Source: Faecalibacterium sp. (lineage in GTDB: Bacteria > Bacillota > Clostridia > Oscillospirales > Ruminococcaceae). From it: a DNA stretch of 64,000 nt. The stretch is from positions 62,001 to 126,000 of the forward strand of contig JALCRP010000001.1 of NCBI GenBank assembly GCA_022652735.1, in the 5' to 3' direction. Under the pieces are notes generated by a model. The model saw only the letters and a list, made by a program, of their open reading frames with translations. It had not been told where the DNA came from and ran no database searches. Of this stretch, positions 51,361 through 60,692 are shown piece by piece. Position 1 is the stretch's first letter, and each line of letters begins with the position of its first letter. A program made the translations under genes and the position numbers.

Positions 51361-51389
51361 AGTATGCCGCCGGGCGGCCGCGCGCGCAA
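51361..51389 (-). promoter_or_regulatory. Candidate promoter of nagB
   Basis: TTGCGC (51389-51384), 17-nt spacer, CATACT (51366-51361) on the minus strand. For the divergent GH94 gene only a lone -10-like TACAAT (51464-51469) is seen, about 30 nt before its start. Confidence 0.45.
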
Positions 51390-51498
51390 GGGCTGCACCG
51401 CACATCGCCAAATCCGGCAAAGATTTGCCAAGTACCGCGCTGTTCTCCTTTTCTGGCTGCGCTTACAATAGGGGCACAAACGGAAAAGGGGTGCCTTT

Positions 51499-53907
51499 AT
51501 GCAATACGGACATTTCGATAATGCCCGCCGGGAATATGTGATCGACCGCGTCGATCTCCCGGCAAGCTGGACAAACTACCTCGGCACGGAGAAGATGTGC
51601 GCCGTCGTCAATCATACGGCAGGCGGGTATCTTTTCTGCGGCAGCGCCGAGTATCACCGCATTACGCGCTTTCGCGCCAACGCCGTGCCGATGGACCGCC
51701 CCGGGCACTACATCTATCTGCGCGACGACGATACCGGCGAATACTGGTCAGTCAGCTGGCAGCCTGTGGGCAAGCCGCTGGATCAAGCCAAGTACACCTG
51801 CCGCCACGGCATGAGCTATTCCGTGTATGAATGTGAGTATAACGGCATTTTTGCCGCCCAAACCCTATTCATCCCGCGCGGCGAAGATGTGGAAATCTGG
51901 GATTTGCAGTTTGAAAACTGCTCGGGCCGGCCGCGCCACATCAGCGTGTTCAGCTACGCCGAGCTTTCGTTCCATCAGATCGACATGGACAACCGTAATT
52001 TCCAAATGAGCCTGTACGCCGCGGGCAGCAGCTATGCCGACGGCATCCTCGAGCAAGATTTATTCTATGAGGAAACGGGCTACCAGTATTTTGCCGCCAG
52101 CTTCCAAAAGCCCGACAGCTTTGACGCCGTGCGCGAAAGCTATATCGGCCCCTACCGCACCGAGAGTAATCCTCTCGGCGTGGAAAAAGGCAGCCTTGAA
52201 GACCGCACGGCGCTGGGCGGCAACCAGTGCTGCGGGCTGCACAAGCGCTATGCGCCGGCCGCGGGCGAAACCGTACGTTGTGCTTTCTTTCTGGGCGAAG
52301 GCCGCCGGGCGCAAGGCGCGCGCATCCGCGAAAAATTTTCCGCGCCGGCCGCGCGCGATGCTGCCTTAGCCGAGCTGCGCCGCTTTTGGGACGCTAAGTG
52401 CGCCGCTTTGCAGGTACATACGCCCAGCGGCGCGATGGATACCATGCTGAATATCTGGACGCTGTACCAAAGCGAGATCAATATTATGTTCTCACGCTTT
52501 GCCAGCTTTATCGAGGTCGGCGGGCGCACAGGCCTCGGCTACCGCGATACCGCACAGGACGCTATGACCGTGCTGCACTCGAACCCCGCCAAATGCCGCC
52601 AGCGTATCTGCCAACTGTTGAACGGCCTTGTTGGCGAAGGTTACGGCCTGCATTTGTTTGAGCCGGAATGGTTTGACAAGAAAAAGGCCGCCCAGAGCTT
52701 CAAAAGCCCCACCGTCGTGCCGACGCCGAGCGCCGCGGAGATGATTCACGGGCTAAAGGATGCCTGCAGCGACGACGCGCTTTGGTTGGTTTTCACAGTG
52801 GTACAGTATGCCAAAGAGACGGGCGATGAAGCTATTTTGTATCAAGTCATCCCGTATGCCGACGGCGGCGAGGGCACAGTGTACGAACATTTGCAGCGTA
52901 TTCTCGATTTTTCGACGCGCATGGTGGGCGCCCACGGCATTTGTCAGGGTCTGCGCGCCGATTGGAACGACTGCCTGAACCTCGGCGGCGGCGAAAGCGC
53001 GATGGTCAGCTTTCTGCACGTATGGGCGCTGGGCGCTTTCGTCGAGCTGGCGGCGCATCTCGGCCGCACCGAGGACGCCGCGCATTACCGCGCTTTACGC
53101 GCCGAAGTTGCCGCGCGCTGCGAAAAAGAGCTATGGGACGGTGCTTGGTATCTGCGCGGTTTTACGAAATCCGGCCGCCCGATCGGCACCCATACTGATG
53201 CCGAAGGGCGCGTCCATCTCGAAAGCAACACATGGGCTGTGCTTTCCGGCGCCGCCAGCCCCGCGCACGGCGCCGCCGCAATGGATGCCGTCTACGAAAA
53301 CCTTTTCACGCCATACGGCCTGATGCTAAACGCACCGGCCTACACAAAGCCCGACGACGAAATCGGCTTTGTTACACGTGTTTATCCGGGCCTGAAAGAA
53401 AACGGCTCGATCTTCTCCCATCCGAATCCTTGGGCATGGGCGGCCGAATGCCGCCTCGGCCGCGGCGACCGTGCGATGGAACTGTATAACGCTTTGTGCC
53501 CCGCACTGCAAAACGACAAGATCGAGATTCGCAAATCCGAACCGTACTCCTACTGCCAGTTTGTTTCCGGGCGCGACCACGCAAGCTACGGCGAGGCGCA
53601 CCATCCGTTTATGACAGGCTCCGGCGGGTGGAGCTATTTTGCCGCGACGCAATACATCCTCGGCATCCGGCCCGATTTCGATCATTTGATAATTGATCCG
53701 TGCATCCCGCATACGTGGGGCGGTTTTACAGCCGAGCGCACATGGCGCGGCGCACAGTACCGCATTACGGTAGAAAACCCCGCGCATATCTGCCGCGGCG
53801 TGGCGAAAATTCTGGTTAACGGCGTTGCCTGCCCCGCCGTGCCCGCGGCAAAGCCCGGCGAAAACGTGCAGGTAACGGTCATTATGGGAAAAGGAGCGGA
53901 ACAATGA
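51499..53907 (+). CDS. GH94 disaccharide phosphorylase, N,N'-diacetylchitobiose phosphorylase-like
   Basis: Inverting phosphorylase that splits a beta-linked disaccharide with phosphate into a sugar 1-phosphate and a free sugar. The 802-residue product starts MQYGHFDNARREYVI and has all GH94 regions; the predicted general acid is Asp491 in RADWNDCLNLGGGES. From memory, segments such as LRDDDTGEYWSVSWQPVGK and FASFIEVGGRTGLGYRDTAQ agree better with Vibrio chitobiose phosphorylases than with cellobiose phosphorylases, and the neighbouring nagB supports a GlcNAc substrate. Cellobiose remains the alternative. No signal peptide, so it acts in the cytoplasm. It overlaps the mutase gene by 4 nt. Confidence 0.85.
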   Translation: MQYGHFDNARREYVIDRVDLPASWTNYLGTEKMCAVVNHTAGGYLFCGSAEYHRITRFRANAVPMDRPGHYIYLRDDDTGEYWSVSWQPVGKPLDQAKYTCRHGMSYSVYECEYNGIFAAQTLFIPRGEDVEIWDLQFENCSGRPRHISVFSYAELSFHQIDMDNRNFQMSLYAAGSSYADGILEQDLFYEETGYQYFAASFQKPDSFDAVRESYIGPYRTESNPLGVEKGSLEDRTALGGNQCCGLHKRYAPAAGETVRCAFFLGEGRRAQGARIREKFSAPAARDAALAELRRFWDAKCAALQVHTPSGAMDTMLNIWTLYQSEINIMFSRFASFIEVGGRTGLGYRDTAQDAMTVLHSNPAKCRQRICQLLNGLVGEGYGLHLFEPEWFDKKKAAQSFKSPTVVPTPSAAEMIHGLKDACSDDALWLVFTVVQYAKETGDEAILYQVIPYADGGEGTVYEHLQRILDFSTRMVGAHGICQGLRADWNDCLNLGGGESAMVSFLHVWALGAFVELAAHLGRTEDAAHYRALRAEVAARCEKELWDGAWYLRGFTKSGRPIGTHTDAEGRVHLESNTWAVLSGAASPAHGAAAMDAVYENLFTPYGLMLNAPAYTKPDDEIGFVTRVYPGLKENGSIFSHPNPWAWAAECRLGRGDRAMELYNALCPALQNDKIEIRKSEPYSYCQFVSGRDHASYGEAHHPFMTGSGGWSYFAATQYILGIRPDFDHLIIDPCIPHTWGGFTAERTWRGAQYRITVENPAHICRGVAKILVNGVACPAVPAAKPGENVQVTVIMGKGAEQ

Positions 53908-55316
53908 TTCATTTTGGAACAGGCGGCTGGCGCGCCGTGATCGGCGACGATTTTACGAAAAGCAACGTACAGCTGCTGGCCGCGGCGCTGGCCAAAAAAA
54001 TGCAGGATGACGGCGTGGCTGAAAAAGGCATCGTGATCGGATACGACCGCCGCTTTTTGAGCGAAGTGGCCGCGGGCTGGGCCGGTGAGGCATTTGCCGC
54101 GGCCGGCATACCGTGCAGCATCATCCGCCGCCAAAGCCCGACGCCGCTTGTAATGTACGCCGTGCGCCAGATGGGCCTGCCTTACGGCTTAGCCGTGACG
54201 GCCAGCCATAACCCGGCCATCTATAACGGCATCAAAGTGTTTATGCAGGGCGGCCGCGATGCCGACGAGCCGATGACGCAGGCCATCGAGGGCTACATCG
54301 GCGCGCTAGCCGGCAGCCAAATCCCCACTGTCGAGCAGGATGTTGCCTTCGCCGATGGCCGCCTTCGCTATATCGACCCGATGAATGAGTATATCGACGG
54401 CATTTTGGCCGCCGTCAATACCGATGCGATCCGCGGCGCACACCTGCATGTCGTGCTTGACCCGATGTATGGCGTTTCCAAAACCGCGCTGCAAACCATT
54501 CTGCTAACGGCGCGCTGCGATGTTTCCGTGATCCACGAACGGCGCGATACGCTGTTTGGCGGCCGGCTGCCCGCGCCGAACGAAAAGACACTGGCGAGCC
54601 TTATCAATTATGTCGAAGAAAACCATTGCGACATCGGCATCGCCACCGACGGCGACGCCGACCGCCTCGGCGTCATCGACGATCAGGCCGTTTTTCTGCA
54701 CCCGAACAAAATCCTTGTACTGCTGTACTATTACCTGATCGAATATAAAGGCTGGCACGGCGCAGCCGTGCGCAATATCGCCACGACACACCTGCTTGAC
54801 CGCATCGCCGAAGCCTTTGGCGAAACCTGCTACGAAGTGCCGGTCGGGTTCAAATACATCTCGGGCAAAATGGCCTCGACGGGCGCGATCATCGGCGGCG
54901 AAAGCAGCGGCGGCCTCACCGTGCGCGGCCATATTCAGGGCAAGGACGGCATCTATGCCGCAAGCCTTTTAATTGAGATGATCGCCACGACGGGCAAAAG
55001 CCTTTCCTCGCTGTGGGCCGAGATCGAGCAAAAATATGGCCGCTTTGAGATGAGCGAGCATGATTTTCGCTTTACACAGGAAAAGAAGGCGGAAATCCAC
55101 AAGCTGCTGATGGAAGATAAGCTTTTGCCCGCGTTTCCTCTGCCGATCGATCACGTCAGCTATCTGGACGGCTGCAAGGTTTATTTTCAAAACGGCGGCT
55201 GGATCATCGCGCGTTTTTCGGGCACCGAGCCTCTGCTGCGCATTTTCTGCGAAATGGACGATCTGCAAAAGGCAGAATCGCTTTCGGCGGTGCTGCAAAA
55301 GTTTCTGCATCTGTAA
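53904..55316 (+). CDS. Phosphohexomutase (phosphoglucomutase/phosphomannomutase family)
   Basis: Moves phosphate between C1 and C6 of a hexose phosphate. The 470-residue product has the catalytic Ser101 in TASHNP, the metal loop TDGDADRLG, the sugar loop GGESSGG and the phosphate loop RFSGTEPLLRI. Its start overlaps the GH94 stop (ATGA; SD AAGGAG), so it very likely converts the sugar 1-phosphate made by the phosphorylase. With a GlcNAc substrate the product would be GlcNAc 6-phosphate (inference). A terminator follows. Confidence 0.92.
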   Translation: MIHFGTGGWRAVIGDDFTKSNVQLLAAALAKKMQDDGVAEKGIVIGYDRRFLSEVAAGWAGEAFAAAGIPCSIIRRQSPTPLVMYAVRQMGLPYGLAVTASHNPAIYNGIKVFMQGGRDADEPMTQAIEGYIGALAGSQIPTVEQDVAFADGRLRYIDPMNEYIDGILAAVNTDAIRGAHLHVVLDPMYGVSKTALQTILLTARCDVSVIHERRDTLFGGRLPAPNEKTLASLINYVEENHCDIGIATDGDADRLGVIDDQAVFLHPNKILVLLYYYLIEYKGWHGAAVRNIATTHLLDRIAEAFGETCYEVPVGFKYISGKMASTGAIIGGESSGGLTVRGHIQGKDGIYAASLLIEMIATTGKSLSSLWAEIEQKYGRFEMSEHDFRFTQEKKAEIHKLLMEDKLLPAFPLPIDHVSYLDGCKVYFQNGGWIIARFSGTEPLLRIFCEMDDLQKAESLSAVLQKFLHL

Positions 55317-55327
55317 CGCAATTCTTC

Positions 55328-55357
55328 GGAGAGAGCCGCCGCGGCCCTCTCCTTTTT
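55328..55357 (+). terminator. Terminator after the phosphohexomutase
   Basis: GGAGAG (55328-55333) pairs with CTCTCC (55347-55352), inner GC pairs, then five T. Confidence 0.75.
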
Positions 55358-55368
55358 GTGCTTTTGTA

Positions 55369-55377
55369 TGTTATAAT
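55369..55377 (+). promoter_or_regulatory. Extended -10 promoter of the sensor kinase gene
   Basis: TGT then TATAAT (55372-55377), about 50 nt before the kinase start; no good -35, as allowed for extended -10 promoters. Confidence 0.5.
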
Positions 55378-55430
55378 AGGCAAAAGCAGCAGATTCTTTG
55401 TCGATATTGCAAAGATAAGGGAGCGCACCT

Positions 55431-57197
55431 ATGAAATCAAACCCCCAAAAAGCCAAAACACGCCGCAGCCTGCGCGCCAGCCTGATTATGATGGTGTTCC
55501 TAAGCTGGGTACTGCCGGTGGTCGTCTCCGTCGGCGCGGCAGGATGGTATCTGTTTTCGAGCCTGACCGAACAGGCCGGCAGCACACTGCACGTAAACGC
55601 GCAAAGCGCGCTTGAGCTGGTGGATACCCGCTTAGCCGGGGCCGTCGCTTCAAGCCGGAAGGCAAGCTATATTCCCACCATCCGCAATGCGTGGCGCCAG
55701 TATCAGCAGGATGGCAACCGTGTGGTGCTGTATGATTCCGTAAGCCAAATGCTGTATCAGCAGTATAAATATGATGAAAAATTTCTTAATACGATCGTAA
55801 CATTTGATGCCCTGCCGGAAGATTCCATCTACGTCACCAACACAACCAGCGGCGGCACAACAGAAGGCATCCGCAAATATGATCGCTTTATCCGCCCGCA
55901 GGCGTTGGCGCTCAGCGCAGAGCTTGGCACAAGCGTCGCCTTCCTCGAGCAGGAGGGCCACCTGTTTATGGTGCGCAACCTTGTAGATGCGGATTACCGC
56001 CCATTTGCCGTAATTGTGATGGAGCTGAACTCCGAGCAGGTTTTCCGCGAGATTACCGAGCTTCCGGGCGCCGAAAGCGCCGTGCTTTCCCTTAACGGCG
56101 CACAGCTTTGCCTTTGCGGCACGCCGTTGCCCTGCCGGCTGCAGGACATTTCAGCCGGCGTATCGGTATGTATACAGGCCGATGGCTTGCAAGCCAGCCT
56201 CGCCGTTTCGGCAAAGCGCGTACAGGCCGATTACACCGTATGCTTTTCCGCCGTTACTGTGCCGCCGGGCCTGCGCCAGCAAAAAGCCTTTGCGCTGTTC
56301 ACGCTGGCCTTGGTTGCGCTGTTTACGCTGCCCTTAATGGCGCTGATTCTGCGTTTTTTGACAAGCAAGGTAAACCGCCCGGTACAAGCGCTGATGGACG
56401 CCGCCGACGCGATTACCGCCGGGCATTTCGGCACGGAGGTAGACACTGCGGCTTTGACAAGCCGTGAAATGGAAACCCTCGGCGAAAACTTCAACCACAT
56501 GAGCCGTACCCTGCAAAATCAGTTTGAGCACATTTATAAAGAGGAACTGGCCCTGCGCGACGCGCGCATTATGGCGCTGCAAAGCCAGATCAACCCGCAC
56601 TTTTTGAATAATACGCTCGAGATCATCAACTGGGAGGCCCGCCTGAACGGCGATTTGAAGGTGTGCCGCATGATGGAAAGCCTTTCGACAATGCTGTGCG
56701 CCGCGATGGACCGCAAGCATCGGCCGCTTGTACATCTTTCCGAAGAGCTGATGTATGTGGACGCTTACCTATATATTATCAACGAGCGCCTCGGCAAACG
56801 CCTGACCGTGATCCGCGCAATCGACGACAGCCTGCTTGATGCGTATGTGCCGCGCTTAATTTTGCAGCCGATCCTTGAAAACGCGGTCGAACACGGCATC
56901 ACGCCCACCCAAAAAGGCACGATCGCGCTCCGCGCGTATCGGCAAACACACTGGATGGTGCTGGAAGTGGAAAACGACGGCCTTACCACGCCCGAGGATC
57001 TGGAAAAGATCCGTGCCCTGCTAACGGACGACCCCGCCCCCGCGGACGAAAGAAGCGCCAGCCTCGGTATCCGCAATGTGCACCAGCGGCTGCGCATCCT
57101 CTATGGGGCCGAGAGCGGCCTTTCCGTCAATATTACCAAAAACAACTGCACACTTTTCAGCATGAAGATAAACCTTTCACAAAGCGGGCAAGATTAG
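55431..57197 (+). CDS. YesM/LytS-type sensor histidine kinase
   Basis: Membrane sensor of 588 residues. It has a membrane helix at about 17-42, an extracytoplasmic sensor domain (about 45-280), a second helix (about 283-310), a HAMP linker and the His-kinase domain with the phospho-acceptor His390 in SQINPHFLNNTLE, then LILQPILENAVEHGI (N-box) and SASLGIRNVHQRL. The NPHFL pattern marks the family that pairs with YesN/AraC-type regulators and senses carbohydrates. Its partner is probably the regulator at 60693, on the far side of the transporter genes. Confidence 0.93.
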   Translation: MKSNPQKAKTRRSLRASLIMMVFLSWVLPVVVSVGAAGWYLFSSLTEQAGSTLHVNAQSALELVDTRLAGAVASSRKASYIPTIRNAWRQYQQDGNRVVLYDSVSQMLYQQYKYDEKFLNTIVTFDALPEDSIYVTNTTSGGTTEGIRKYDRFIRPQALALSAELGTSVAFLEQEGHLFMVRNLVDADYRPFAVIVMELNSEQVFREITELPGAESAVLSLNGAQLCLCGTPLPCRLQDISAGVSVCIQADGLQASLAVSAKRVQADYTVCFSAVTVPPGLRQQKAFALFTLALVALFTLPLMALILRFLTSKVNRPVQALMDAADAITAGHFGTEVDTAALTSREMETLGENFNHMSRTLQNQFEHIYKEELALRDARIMALQSQINPHFLNNTLEIINWEARLNGDLKVCRMMESLSTMLCAAMDRKHRPLVHLSEELMYVDAYLYIINERLGKRLTVIRAIDDSLLDAYVPRLILQPILENAVEHGITPTQKGTIALRAYRQTHWMVLEVENDGLTTPEDLEKIRALLTDDPAPADERSASLGIRNVHQRLRILYGAESGLSVNITKNNCTLFSMKINLSQSGQD

Positions 57198-57310
57198 GCA
57201 ATAAACACCAAATGCAATCATTCCGGTTCGTGGCCCTGCGCTGTATCATAATGTCAGCGAAACGAGCGACACGCGCTCGTGCAAAAACAAGAAAAGAAGG
57301 ACATGAAGCT

Positions 57311-58642
57311 ATGAAAAAACGTATGATCTCCCGGCGTGATTTCCTGAAAGCCAGCGCAGTGGCCGCCGCCGCCGGCGCCCTTACCGCCTGCGGCTCCAAC
57401 AGCACCGCGGCCAGCGCATCCGGCTCTGCCGGCGCTTCTTCCGCGGCAGCACAGCCTGTCACCCTGAACGTTGTCACCTCCTACGGCGGCGATGACGGCA
57501 ACCGCACCAACTACGAGAACGCATACAAGGCTTACGAGGATGCCACGGGCAACACCGTGCTGGACGCTTCCGAAACCTCCAACGAGGAGTGGAAAGCCAA
57601 GGTCAATACCGACTTTGAAACGGGCAGCGAGCCGGATGTCCTGTTCTATTTCACGGGCAGCGATTCCGCCAAGATCGTGGAAAGCGGTAAGGTTGTCGCC
57701 CTCGACGACATCCGTGCCGAATACCCCGACTACGCTTCCAACATGAAAGATGAACTGCTCAGCCCCTCTCCGGCTGACGGCAAGGTATACGCCATCCCGG
57801 TCAATGGCTATTGGGAAGCGCTGTACTGCAACACCAAGGTTTTGGCTGACTGCGGCCTTACCGCCCCGACGGCCGACACCACTTGGGATGCGTTCATGGA
57901 AATGTGCAAGACCATTGCCGGCAAGGGCTATACGCCGGTTGCCTGCAGCTTGCAGGAAGTGCCGCACTACTGGTTCGAGTACACCGTGTTCAACCACGGC
58001 TCTGTGGCAAACCACGACGATCTGCCCGCCTCCTCTGAGGATGAAGTCGGCAAGAAATGGGCTGACGGCCTCGGCGACATCAAAGCCATGTACGAGGCGA
58101 AATGCTTCCCGGAAAACACGCTGACGGCCGGCGACGCCGATACCTTCCAGCTGATGACGGATGACAAGGCCGCTTTTGCGATTGACGGCTCTTGGAAGAT
58201 CGGCTATTTCCAGGAAAATGCGATGGATCTCGCCAACTTCACCGTTACTTATGTGCCGGGCCAAGGCGACCGCAAATCCACCGATATGATCGGCGGCCTT
58301 TCGATGGGCTACTACATCACCAAAAAGGCTTGGGACGACCCTGCCAAGCGTGATGCCGCCGTTAAGTTTGTGGAGATGATGACTACCGACGATGTGGTTT
58401 CCGCTTTCGGCGCAACTGCGATCACCGCCCTGAAAAACGGCACTACGGCCCCTGCCGATGCTGACAACCTGATGACCGATGCGCTCACCATGACGAAGGG
58501 CGCCACCGGCATTGCCGCCGCCACCGAAGATGGCCTGAGCACTGAAGCACGCTCTGCCCTGTTCGCCGACGTGAAAAATGTCGTTACCGGCAACACCACC
58601 GCTGCCGAGGCGATCGACAACTGCCTCGCCACCGAATCCTGA
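57311..58642 (+). CDS. Tat-exported lipoprotein, ABC sugar-binding protein
   Basis: Extracellular solute-binding protein (family 1), 443 residues. The signal peptide carries a perfect twin-arginine motif SRRDFLK (residues 7-13), an Ala-rich core and a lipobox LTACGS (Cys near residue 27), so it should fold in the cytoplasm, leave by the Tat route and be lipidated. A low-complexity Ser/Ala linker follows, then the binding domain with DVLFYFTGSDSAK and AAFAIDGSWKIGYF. ATG 57311 has GAAGGA upstream; the earlier frame is not conserved. It feeds the two permeases downstream. Confidence 0.92.
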   Translation: MKKRMISRRDFLKASAVAAAAGALTACGSNSTAASASGSAGASSAAAQPVTLNVVTSYGGDDGNRTNYENAYKAYEDATGNTVLDASETSNEEWKAKVNTDFETGSEPDVLFYFTGSDSAKIVESGKVVALDDIRAEYPDYASNMKDELLSPSPADGKVYAIPVNGYWEALYCNTKVLADCGLTAPTADTTWDAFMEMCKTIAGKGYTPVACSLQEVPHYWFEYTVFNHGSVANHDDLPASSEDEVGKKWADGLGDIKAMYEAKCFPENTLTAGDADTFQLMTDDKAAFAIDGSWKIGYFQENAMDLANFTVTYVPGQGDRKSTDMIGGLSMGYYITKKAWDDPAKRDAAVKFVEMMTTDDVVSAFGATAITALKNGTTAPADADNLMTDALTMTKGATGIAAATEDGLSTEARSALFADVKNVVTGNTTAAEAIDNCLATES

Positions 58643-58670
58643 TCCCGCGGCAAAATTTATCGTTTGCAAA

Positions 58671-58709
58671 GGGCCGGCAGAGCCGCTTTTCCGGCGCTGC
58701 CGGCCCTTT
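58671..58709 (+). terminator. Attenuating hairpin between binding protein and permeases
   Basis: GGGCCGGCAG (58671-58680) pairs perfectly with CTGCCGGCCC (58697-58706), then TTTATCTATT. Such a stem protects the binding-protein mRNA and reduces read-through into the permeases. Confidence 0.75.
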
Positions 58710-58754
58710 ATCTATTGTTTCGCGGGCTAAACCGTAAAAAAGGGGAATGAAGCC

Positions 58755-59651
58755 ATGCAATCCAACGCAACGATCTACAAGCGCAAAGGGCCGCTCGCCG
58801 TCTTTTTGATTCCGGCGTTCGCCTTTATGGTGCTGTTTTTATACTATCCGTTCGTAATGAACCTCTACAATTCCGTGTGCAAGATCAGCGGCCTCGGCAC
58901 GGCCGGCGAGGGCCTGAATCAGCCGTGGTACAAAAACTTTGCCCTGATGGCAACCGATACCAAGCTGCACACGGCGCTGGGCAACACGATGCTGCTCATG
59001 GTGCTGACGATCGTATTTGAGGTAGGCATCGCGCTGGTACTGGCGCTTTTGGTCGATAATATCCGCCACGGCGTACAGTTCTTTCGCACGGTATACTTCT
59101 TCCCCATTGTTATCAGCGCGACAGCGCTGGGCCTTTTGTTCAACCTGATTTTTCTGTACAACGGCGGCATGCTCAACCAGCTTTTGCTGAACCTCGGCTG
59201 GATTCAGGATGCAATCGACTGGAAAAGTGAGAAGCATTATCTGTTTACGATGATGCTGCCCGTCATGTGGCAGTACATCGGCTTCTACTTTGTCATTATC
59301 GCCACGGGGCTGAACAATATCAGCCCCGACCTATACGAGGCCGCGGCCATCGACGGCGCAACGGGCTTCCAGCGGGTATGGCGCATCACGCTGCCCTTGC
59401 TGCACAACACGCTTTGTGTCTGCCTCACCCTCGCCATTACGGGCGCGCTGAAGGTATTCGATCTGCCGTGGATTATGATGGGCCAAGGCATGCCGATGGA
59501 TAAGAGCTGGCTGCTGGGCACCTATATGTATCAGCAAACCTTTAACACGGGCGATGTGGATTACGGCAGCGCGCTTGCCGTCGTGATCGTTTTGGTCGGC
59601 GTGGTAATCAGCCAGATCGCCAACGTGATCTTCAAAGAGAAGGATTATTGA
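58755..59651 (+). CDS. ABC sugar transporter permease (MalF/UgpA type)
   Basis: A 298-residue membrane protein with six hydrophobic spans. The EAA loop that contacts the ATPase is YEAAAIDGATGFQRVWRITLP. The N-terminus GPLAVFLIPAFAFMVLFLYYPFV is typical of CUT1 importers. SD AAGGGGA precedes the start. It pairs with the next permease; no ATPase gene is present, so a shared MsmK-like ATPase encoded elsewhere is expected. Confidence 0.93.
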   Translation: MQSNATIYKRKGPLAVFLIPAFAFMVLFLYYPFVMNLYNSVCKISGLGTAGEGLNQPWYKNFALMATDTKLHTALGNTMLLMVLTIVFEVGIALVLALLVDNIRHGVQFFRTVYFFPIVISATALGLLFNLIFLYNGGMLNQLLLNLGWIQDAIDWKSEKHYLFTMMLPVMWQYIGFYFVIIATGLNNISPDLYEAAAIDGATGFQRVWRITLPLLHNTLCVCLTLAITGALKVFDLPWIMMGQGMPMDKSWLLGTYMYQQTFNTGDVDYGSALAVVIVLVGVVISQIANVIFKEKDY

Positions 59652-59665
59652 GGGAGGCAAAAAAC

Positions 59666-60526
59666 ATGATTGCAAACAAAAAGCAAAAAGCCGCCCATGT
59701 CCTGATCTATGCGGTGTTGATCTTCTGGGCGGTTACAACGGTTTTCCCGTTTATCTGGGTGATTCTCAACTCTTTTAAGCAGACGCGCTTTATCCGCACA
59801 GATACCTTTGCGCTGCCGCTGGGGAGCATGTTCACGCTGGAAAACTACACCACCGCCTTTGCGCGTGTCGACATCCCGGGCGCCTACCGCACCAGCCTTG
59901 TCATCAGCATCTCCGTCACGGCGGTAGTCGTTTTTCTGGCGGGGCTGGCCGCCTACGGCATGGCGCGCTATTCTTTCCGCGGCAGGCGCCTGTTGCAAAG
60001 CCTGATCGTGGCCAGCATGATGTTCCCGGTATTCTCCACGATCATCCCGGTGTTCCGTATGATGTACGGTTGGGGTATTGTTAAATTTGAAAGCCTTCCG
60101 CTTTCCATTTTATGCGTTGTACTGCCGCAGATTGCGGGCAACCTTTCCTTTGCGGTCATCGTGCTGATGGGCTATATCCGCAGCATTCCCATCGAGTTGG
60201 AAGAGGCCGCCTACCTCGAGGGCTACAACGTTTTCCAAATTTTGCAAAAGATCGTTTTTCCGTTGGCGCGGCCAAGCTTTGCCACCGTGGCCATTTTCAC
60301 CTTTTTGTGGAGCTACAACGATCTGTTTACGCAAAGTTTTTTCCTGCGCAATAAGCGCACCTACAGCATTACACGGCTTCTGGCAGAAATATCCAGTCAA
60401 GCGGGCGTCAACTACGGGCTGATGGTTGCGGCCGTCGTGATGGTCGTTGTACCCGTATTGCTGGTATACATCGTGCTGCAAAAAAACATCATCAAAGGCA
60501 TGACGGTCGGCGCCATCAAGGGATAA
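59666..60526 (+). CDS. ABC sugar transporter permease (MalG/UgpB-partner type)
   Basis: A 286-residue CUT1 permease with six membrane spans and the EAA loop LEEAAYLEGYNVFQILQKIVFP. Start is ATG 59666 with GGGAGG 7 nt upstream. An earlier TTG (59648), overlapping the previous stop, also opens the frame but has no SD and adds only six residues. It ends about 35 nt before the promoter of the response regulator. Confidence 0.93.
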   Translation: MIANKKQKAAHVLIYAVLIFWAVTTVFPFIWVILNSFKQTRFIRTDTFALPLGSMFTLENYTTAFARVDIPGAYRTSLVISISVTAVVVFLAGLAAYGMARYSFRGRRLLQSLIVASMMFPVFSTIIPVFRMMYGWGIVKFESLPLSILCVVLPQIAGNLSFAVIVLMGYIRSIPIELEEAAYLEGYNVFQILQKIVFPLARPSFATVAIFTFLWSYNDLFTQSFFLRNKRTYSITRLLAEISSQAGVNYGLMVAAVVMVVVPVLLVYIVLQKNIIKGMTVGAIKG

Positions 60527-60558
60527 AGGCGCATTTCCGGCGCTTTGCGGCAAAAATG

Positions 60559-60567
60559 TGGTATAAT
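60559..60567 (+). promoter_or_regulatory. Extended -10 promoter of the response regulator gene
   Basis: TGG then TATAAT (60562-60567), 126 nt before the regulator start; the leader contains a GC-rich hairpin region. Confidence 0.5.
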
Positions 60568-60692
60568 CGCCATGCAAAGGCCGCTTATCGTAAAAAGCAA
60601 CTTTGCCGGTCACCCTTTTGCGGGGGCGGCCGGCATCGTTCTGCCTGCGCAAAAGCGGCGTGGGGCGGCAAACCGAAACGGAGGAGTGCAAA

